Assembly (NCBI GenBank): GCA_023228195.1
Contig: JALOBR010000058.1
Coordinates: 1-9,028, forward strand
DNA from: Candidatus Omnitrophota bacterium
GTDB lineage: Bacteria > Omnitrophota > Gorgyraeia > Duberdicusellales > 4484-171
Length of the DNA stretch: 9,028 bases
Direction of reading: 5' to 3'
The position numbers were made by a program, and so were the translations under genes. Position 1 is the stretch's first letter. Every line of letters begins with the position of its first letter. The notes beneath the pieces are model-generated. The model ran no database searches. It was not told the DNA's origin and saw only the letters and a list, made by a program, of their open reading frames with translations. Positions 6,079-9,028 of this stretch are shown piece by piece.

Positions 6079-6720
6079 TTACTTCGGGTATCCGACTGTC
6101 TGCGTGAGAATTATTTTTTGGCCGGGCTTAAGTTTCATCGCCCTGGAAAGTTCTTTTTTATCAAACCAGCCCCGTACGACAGTTGATAACCCGCTGGAAG
6201 CGCAATAAAGATAAACGTTCTGACTGATGAAACCCGTATCGCAGGCTGCGATAGACTCTTTATTCCCTTCCAATTCTTCTGTGCGTAAAAAATCTGCAAC
6301 AAAAATTAAGTTTATCGGCGCTTCTTTAACAAAAGACTGAGTGCCGGTTACTTCCCTTATGTCTTCTGCCACGATAAGCTCAAGGCTGTTTTTAAAAGGG
6401 TCATATAAGTACAAGCCGGAATGAGTTGCAACATAGATATCTATTTCCTGAACATTCATGGCAGAAGGAGCAGTTCTTCCCTTTGATTCAACCCTATTTA
6501 CTCCTGCTGCCGCCCATAGTAAATCCGAAATAACCTGAGGAGAAAGCAGTTTATTAGAAAATTCACGGCTGGACTTTCTTTCTTTTAGAGCCTGCATCAA
6601 AGGTTTTCCTCCCCGCGTATCAGGCAAGGGCAGTTTAATTGATTTTATTTCTTGCGCAAATATATTAACCGACAACAAAAACATAATAATCGCAATTAAA
6701 AAACCCGTTTTCTTATTCAT
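6079..6720 (-). CDS. Exported nitroreductase-family (SagB/ThcOx-like) protein
   Basis: The 213-residue protein begins with a classic signal peptide: NKK, a hydrophobic core at about residues 7-18, then IFAQ, with cleavage likely after Ala22. The rest is a one-domain FMN-dependent nitroreductase fold: ALKERKSSREFSNK (44-57), where the arginine/serine cluster binds the FMN phosphate, LLWAAAGVNR (67-76), RTAPSAMNVQEIDIYVA (82-98), GLYLYDP, and a late SSGLSTVVRGWFDK segment. Relatives oxidise or reduce small molecules; SagB-type members make azoles from peptides, but no partner SagC/D or precursor gene is present. Being exported is unusual for a flavin enzyme that needs NAD(P)H, so its electron source outside the cytoplasm is unclear. 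A strong AAGGAGGG lies 4 bases before the ATG. It is the first gene of the minus-strand run, 20 bases ahead of the desulfurase. Confidence 0.88.
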   Translation of the reverse strand: MNKKTGFLIAIIMFLLSVNIFAQEIKSIKLPLPDTRGGKPLMQALKERKSSREFSNKLLSPQVISDLLWAAAGVNRVESKGRTAPSAMNVQEIDIYVATHSGLYLYDPFKNSLELIVAEDIREVTGTQSFVKEAPINLIFVADFLRTEELEGNKESIAACDTGFISQNVYLYCASSGLSTVVRGWFDKKELSRAMKLKPGQKIILTQTVGYPK

Positions 6721-6724
6721 AAAT

Positions 6725-6732
6725 CCCTCCTT
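6725..6732 (-). promoter_or_regulatory. Strong ribosome-binding site of the nitroreductase gene
   Basis: The minus strand reads AAGGAGGG, 4 bases before the ATG at 6720. It fixes this start and lies directly after the second leader hairpin, so folding there could affect access. Confidence 0.75.
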
Positions 6733-6736
6733 TTCT

Positions 6737-6806
6737 GCCGGCGACCCAACAAGGCGTCCTGGTAGACAGGCCGGCTTTTTGAAGGCTTATTCTACTACCC
6801 TAAGCC
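6737..6806 (-). promoter_or_regulatory. Possible structured 5' leader: two hairpins before the nitroreductase gene
   Basis: Read on the minus strand, a perfect 6-base stem GGCTTA/TAAGCC (6806-6801 with 6789-6784) closes an 11-base loop. After a short AAAAA-containing linker comes a second stem, GCCGGC/GCCGGC (6775-6770 with 6742-6737), with smaller inner pairings possible. The first loop contains GGTAG, complementary to CTACC inside the second hairpin (6765-6761), so a loop contact could form. The ribosome-binding site follows 4 bases later. I do not recognise a known riboswitch consensus. On the plus strand the second hairpin is followed by TTTTT, so an intrinsic terminator for a plus-strand transcript is the alternative, though no plus-strand gene lies upstream. 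The pairings are seen; the function is inferred. Confidence 0.35.
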
Positions 6807-6967
6807 AAATTTTGCAATGTATGACACAGATAATCACAAACTTGGAAGCGAATGGTCGCAGATGAACCTAATGCAATTGAAATATAGAGTGCGGGCCGCC
6901 CCGACCCTTGATACATTCATCTAGAGTAACGGTGCTGTGATTTTCATCCGCGATCATCTGCGCAGTA
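6807..6967. other. Divergent intergenic region with short inverted repeats
   Basis: This is the remaining non-coding part between the divergent nitroreductase and comF-like genes, and must hold at least one promoter for each direction. A 9-base inverted pair, CGCAGATGA (6857-6865) and TCATCTGCG (6954-6962), and a 6-base pair, AATCAC (6832-6837) and GTGATT (6937-6942), are visible. The two pairs cross rather than nest, so they do not form one simple hairpin. The AATCACAA word also occurs in the repeat at 1361-1492. No convincing -35/-10 pair stood out. Confidence 0.35.
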
Positions 6968-7002
6968 ATGAGGTTTACAAATTACGCAAAAGGCCTTAGA
7001 AT

Positions 7003-7007
7003 AAGGG
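7003..7007 (+). promoter_or_regulatory. Ribosome-binding site favouring a TTG start for the comF-like gene
   Basis: AAGGG here ends 5 bases before the in-frame TTG at 7013, whereas the in-frame ATG at 6968 has no Shine-Dalgarno-like bases before it. It therefore supports the shorter protein. Confidence 0.45.
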
Positions 7008-7012
7008 CTGTG

Positions 7013-7711
7013 TTGAAAGATTATCTGGCGAAAGCTATAAACATTCTTGTACCAAGGATCTGCTTTATCTGCGAAGAAAAAATAACCGAAGGATATCTTT
7101 GCCAAAGATGCCTCAACCAGATTGAATTCATTTATCCTCCTCTATGCCCTTTTTGCTCAAACCGGCTGACAGATAAAAAAGAAAAAATATGTGCCAAGTG
7201 CGTAAAAAACAGGTTCCCTTACGAAAAATTGATTTGCATAACAAAATATAAAAATCCTGTTGTGGATTTAATACACTCTTTTAAATATAAAAATTACGAT
7301 TTTCTTGTTGAGTTATTTGCTTCTTTAATGACTAAGCATTTAACGCGAATAGGGTTTTCGCCGGGCGGTTACGATATGATAACTGCGGTTCCTTTATATA
7401 AAACCAAACTGCGCGACCGTGGTTACAACCAGGCAGGGTTGCTTGCGCAATATTTAGCAAATTATTTCAAAATTTGCTTTAAAGATGATATAATCTATGC
7501 TACTAGAGAAAGCTCATCTCAGGCAAAATTAGACAAAATCAGCCGGCTTGAAAACCTAAAGGGCGCGTTTACGGCGCGGGAAGGTTTAAAAAACAAAAAA
7601 GTTATACTGGTAGATGATATTTTTACTACCGGTTCAACCGTTAAAGAATGCGCTTATGCGCTTAAAGAAAAAGGGGCGAGTATTACGGTAATAACCTTTT
7701 CAAAAACATAG
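7013..7711 (+). CDS. ComF-family phosphoribosyltransferase-like protein
   Basis: From the TTG the product has 233 residues. The N-terminal part has four CxxC pairs (cysteines at about 17/20, 30/33, 45/48 and 60/63), the zinc-finger region of ComF/GntX proteins. The C-terminal part is a type I phosphoribosyltransferase fold with VPLYKTKLRDRGYNQAGLLA and the PRPP-binding motif VILVDDIFTTGST. In naturally transformable bacteria ComF helps DNA uptake or processing of internalised DNA; in others the role is unclear, and no other competence gene is here. I prefer the TTG at 7013 because it has an AAGGG site and gives the family's usual beginning (MLKDYLAKAINILVPRICFIC-like), where helix and first CxxC follow at once. 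An ATG at 6968 would add 15 residues without family likeness or ribosome-binding site. The gene ends 7 bases before lptF, so the two are probably cotranscribed. Confidence 0.88.
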   Translation: MKDYLAKAINILVPRICFICEEKITEGYLCQRCLNQIEFIYPPLCPFCSNRLTDKKEKICAKCVKNRFPYEKLICITKYKNPVVDLIHSFKYKNYDFLVELFASLMTKHLTRIGFSPGGYDMITAVPLYKTKLRDRGYNQAGLLAQYLANYFKICFKDDIIYATRESSSQAKLDKISRLENLKGAFTAREGLKNKKVILVDDIFTTGSTVKECAYALKEKGASITVITFSKT

Positions 7712-7718
7712 AGCAAGA

Positions 7719-8810
7719 ATGAAAATATTACGCAATTATATTTTAAAGGATTTTTTTACTACCTTCTTCTTCTCCCTGCTTTTTGCAACCCTATTGATGT
7801 TGCTTGTAAATATAATGATGGCGTCACAGATGGTGATACGAAAAGGCATGGACCTGGGTATGGCTCTAAAAATATGCGCACCATACCTGGTAAACCTATT
7901 ACGTTATACTTTGCCGTTTTCCTTCCTGTTCGGTATTCTTTTATCTATGGGCAGGATTATCTCCGATAACGAAATAGTTGCGATGAATGTGGCCGGTGTT
8001 TCATCCTTGAAACTCCTTAATATTTTTCTAATTATAGGCTTCACCCTTTCTCTTTGCCTTTATATTATCAACGATAAAATCGACCCCTACTTCCATTACA
8101 GCTACCGCGTGCAGATGAAAAACGTACAACCTAAAAATATCTCTTCGTTGATAGAGCCTGGCGTGTTTATGGAAACCTTCCCGAATTATATCCTTTATGT
8201 GTCCGATAAAGACGAAAACAAATTGAAAAACATATTCATTTACGAAGTAAGCGACAAAGAAGGCGTCAGCCGCGTAACCTACGCAAAGAAAGGCGAATTC
8301 GTCGTTGAAAAAAACATCCTAAAAATGAAACTTGAAAACGGCTTCAGAGATGAAAACGCCGCAGACAATAAAAAAGAACTATTCCGGTTGAACTTTGAAA
8401 TATTTTTTATGGATATACCTGTTTCCGATAAAAAGACTGTAAAAGTCGATAAAAAATCAGCGGATATGACGATTAAAGAACTGCTGGAAAAAATAAAATA
8501 TTATAAAAAGATGGGAGTTGATACGCGAGAGCTGTTAGCGGAATTTCACAAACGAATAAGTTTTTCCTTTTCCATGCTTACCTTTACGCTGCTTGGTTTT
8601 GGCGTATCGCTTCTTGTAAGGCACAGGGAAAAATCCATAAATTTTGGAATCGCAGCATTTACGGCGCTTGTATATTTTCTGCTTTTCATACCCGCAGAAA
8701 CTCTCATAGAGTACCGGCTGCTTAGCCCGGCAATAGGCATGTGGTTGCCTAATATCATAATTGCCTCAATTGGAAGCTTCTTTTTATACAAAAATGCGCA
8801 TTTTAGATAA
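7719..8810 (+). CDS. lptF: LptF/LptG-family lipopolysaccharide export permease (LptF-like)
   Basis: This 363-residue member of the YjgP/YjgQ permease family would form the inner-membrane part of the Lpt ABC transporter with its partner and LptB, pulling lipopolysaccharide from the inner membrane toward the periplasmic bridge. The layout fits: helices at about residues 12-32, 58-78 and 98-116, a long periplasmic beta-jelly-roll-like domain (about 120-280), then helices at about 282-300, 308-328 and 337-357. Family stretches include NYILKDFF near the start, LPFSFLFGILLSMGRIISDNE (64-84), EIVAMNVAGVS and AEFHKRISF (274-282) just before helix 4. It follows the comF-like gene by 7 bases, with only a weak ribosome-binding site, and its end overlaps the next permease gene by 17 bases. 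First position of the pair suggests LptF, but the two paralogs are hard to tell apart by eye. Confidence 0.9.
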   Translation: MKILRNYILKDFFTTFFFSLLFATLLMLLVNIMMASQMVIRKGMDLGMALKICAPYLVNLLRYTLPFSFLFGILLSMGRIISDNEIVAMNVAGVSSLKLLNIFLIIGFTLSLCLYIINDKIDPYFHYSYRVQMKNVQPKNISSLIEPGVFMETFPNYILYVSDKDENKLKNIFIYEVSDKEGVSRVTYAKKGEFVVEKNILKMKLENGFRDENAADNKKELFRLNFEIFFMDIPVSDKKTVKVDKKSADMTIKELLEKIKYYKKMGVDTRELLAEFHKRISFSFSMLTFTLLGFGVSLLVRHREKSINFGIAAFTALVYFLLFIPAETLIEYRLLSPAIGMWLPNIIIASIGSFFLYKNAHFR

Positions 8811-9028
8811 ATATATTCTAAAAAATATTGTTTTCTGCTACATATTCATCCTCTTTGTTTTTATTATGCTCTATTTCATTATAGATATTTCCTACACCCT
8901 TTCAGACATTTTGAAATCTAAGCCCCCGGCATCAATCTTGATTTCTTATTATCTCAACATGATTCCTTTAATATTTTTAACTGTAAGCCCCTTTTCTCTA
9001 CCGATAAGCGTTTTTTATACCTTTGGTG
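8794..9028 (+). CDS. lptG: LptG-like lipopolysaccharide export permease, N-terminal part
   Basis: My own translation from the ATG at 8794 stays open for 78 codons to the right edge. It starts MRILDKYILKNIVFCYIF, the same basic helix-entry pattern as the preceding LptF-like protein (MKILRNYILKDFF), followed by a first membrane helix to about residue 32 and the start of the second (about 52-70) with MIPLIFLTVSPFSLPISVFY. This is the usual N-terminus of the YjgP/YjgQ family. The start lies inside the end of the previous gene, overlapping it by 17 bases with no near ribosome-binding site, which suggests coupled translation and equal amounts of the two permeases, as expected for an LptF-LptG heterodimer. 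The periplasmic domain and last helices are outside the window. Confidence 0.85.
   Translation, partial: MRILDKYILKNIVFCYIFILFVFIMLYFIIDISYTLSDILKSKPPASILISYYLNMIPLIFLTVSPFSLPISVFYTFG

Noticed and set aside
6737..6780. Intrinsic terminator on the plus strand (GC stem followed by TTTTT)
   Set aside because: No plus-strand gene lies upstream to be terminated; the leader reading on the minus strand fits the gene order better, though the alternative stays open.
6908..6940. Promoter for the comF-like gene built on TTGATA at 6908
   Set aside because: No acceptable -10 box occurs at the right distance, so I could not support it.
6968..7012. ATG at 6968 as the start of the comF-like gene
   Set aside because: It has no ribosome-binding site, and the extra 15 residues do not resemble ComF N-termini; the TTG at 7013 has both. 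Not excluded outright.

Overview
This 9 kb window is compact and AT-rich, with few and short non-coding gaps. It most likely comes from a Gram-negative, diderm bacterium: two LptF/LptG-type lipopolysaccharide-export permeases sit at the right end, and a lipoprotein and a signal-peptide protein are encoded further left. Gene style, AT-rich codon use and the stand-alone translation-factor domain protein would suit an uncultivated lineage such as Omnitrophota or a relative. That taxonomic guess is inference; nothing seen here proves it.

Layout. (1) 1-1323, minus strand: a lipoprotein with a carbohydrate-binding-like fold (709-1320), an 85-residue protein resembling domain 2 of EF-Tu (422-679), and an isoprenylcysteine methyltransferase-like membrane protein that runs off the left edge (1-385). 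(2) 1324-1511: a non-coding spacer built from an imperfect inverted repeat rich in AATCACAA / TTGTGATT. (3) 1512-6720, minus strand: a tightly packed run read right to left as exported nitroreductase, cysteine desulfurase, quinolinate synthase (NadA), a DUF3592 membrane protein, tRNA 2-thiouridylase (MnmA) and a LarE-family sulfur transferase. Several neighbours overlap by 8 or 17 bases. (4) 6721-6967: a divergent intergenic region. Its left part can fold into two hairpins in the leader of the nitroreductase transcript. (5) 6968-9028, plus strand: a ComF-type phosphoribosyltransferase, LptF, and the first 78 codons of LptG.

How the genes fit together. The centre reads as a sulfur-handling operon. 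The NifS/IscS-type desulfurase takes sulfur from cysteine. NadA needs a [4Fe-4S] cluster, MnmA puts sulfur on tRNA U34, and LarE is a sulfur-donating PP-loop ATPase. MnmA and LarE here both carry a CxxC pair plus a later single cysteine, the arrangement associated with [4Fe-4S]-dependent thiolation. The right-hand cluster belongs to envelope assembly. I see no phage, transposase, CRISPR, tRNA or rRNA. No wholly new system is evident. The best leads are the sulfur operon with its orphan LarE, the stand-alone EF-Tu domain 2 protein, and the folded leader at 6737-6806.
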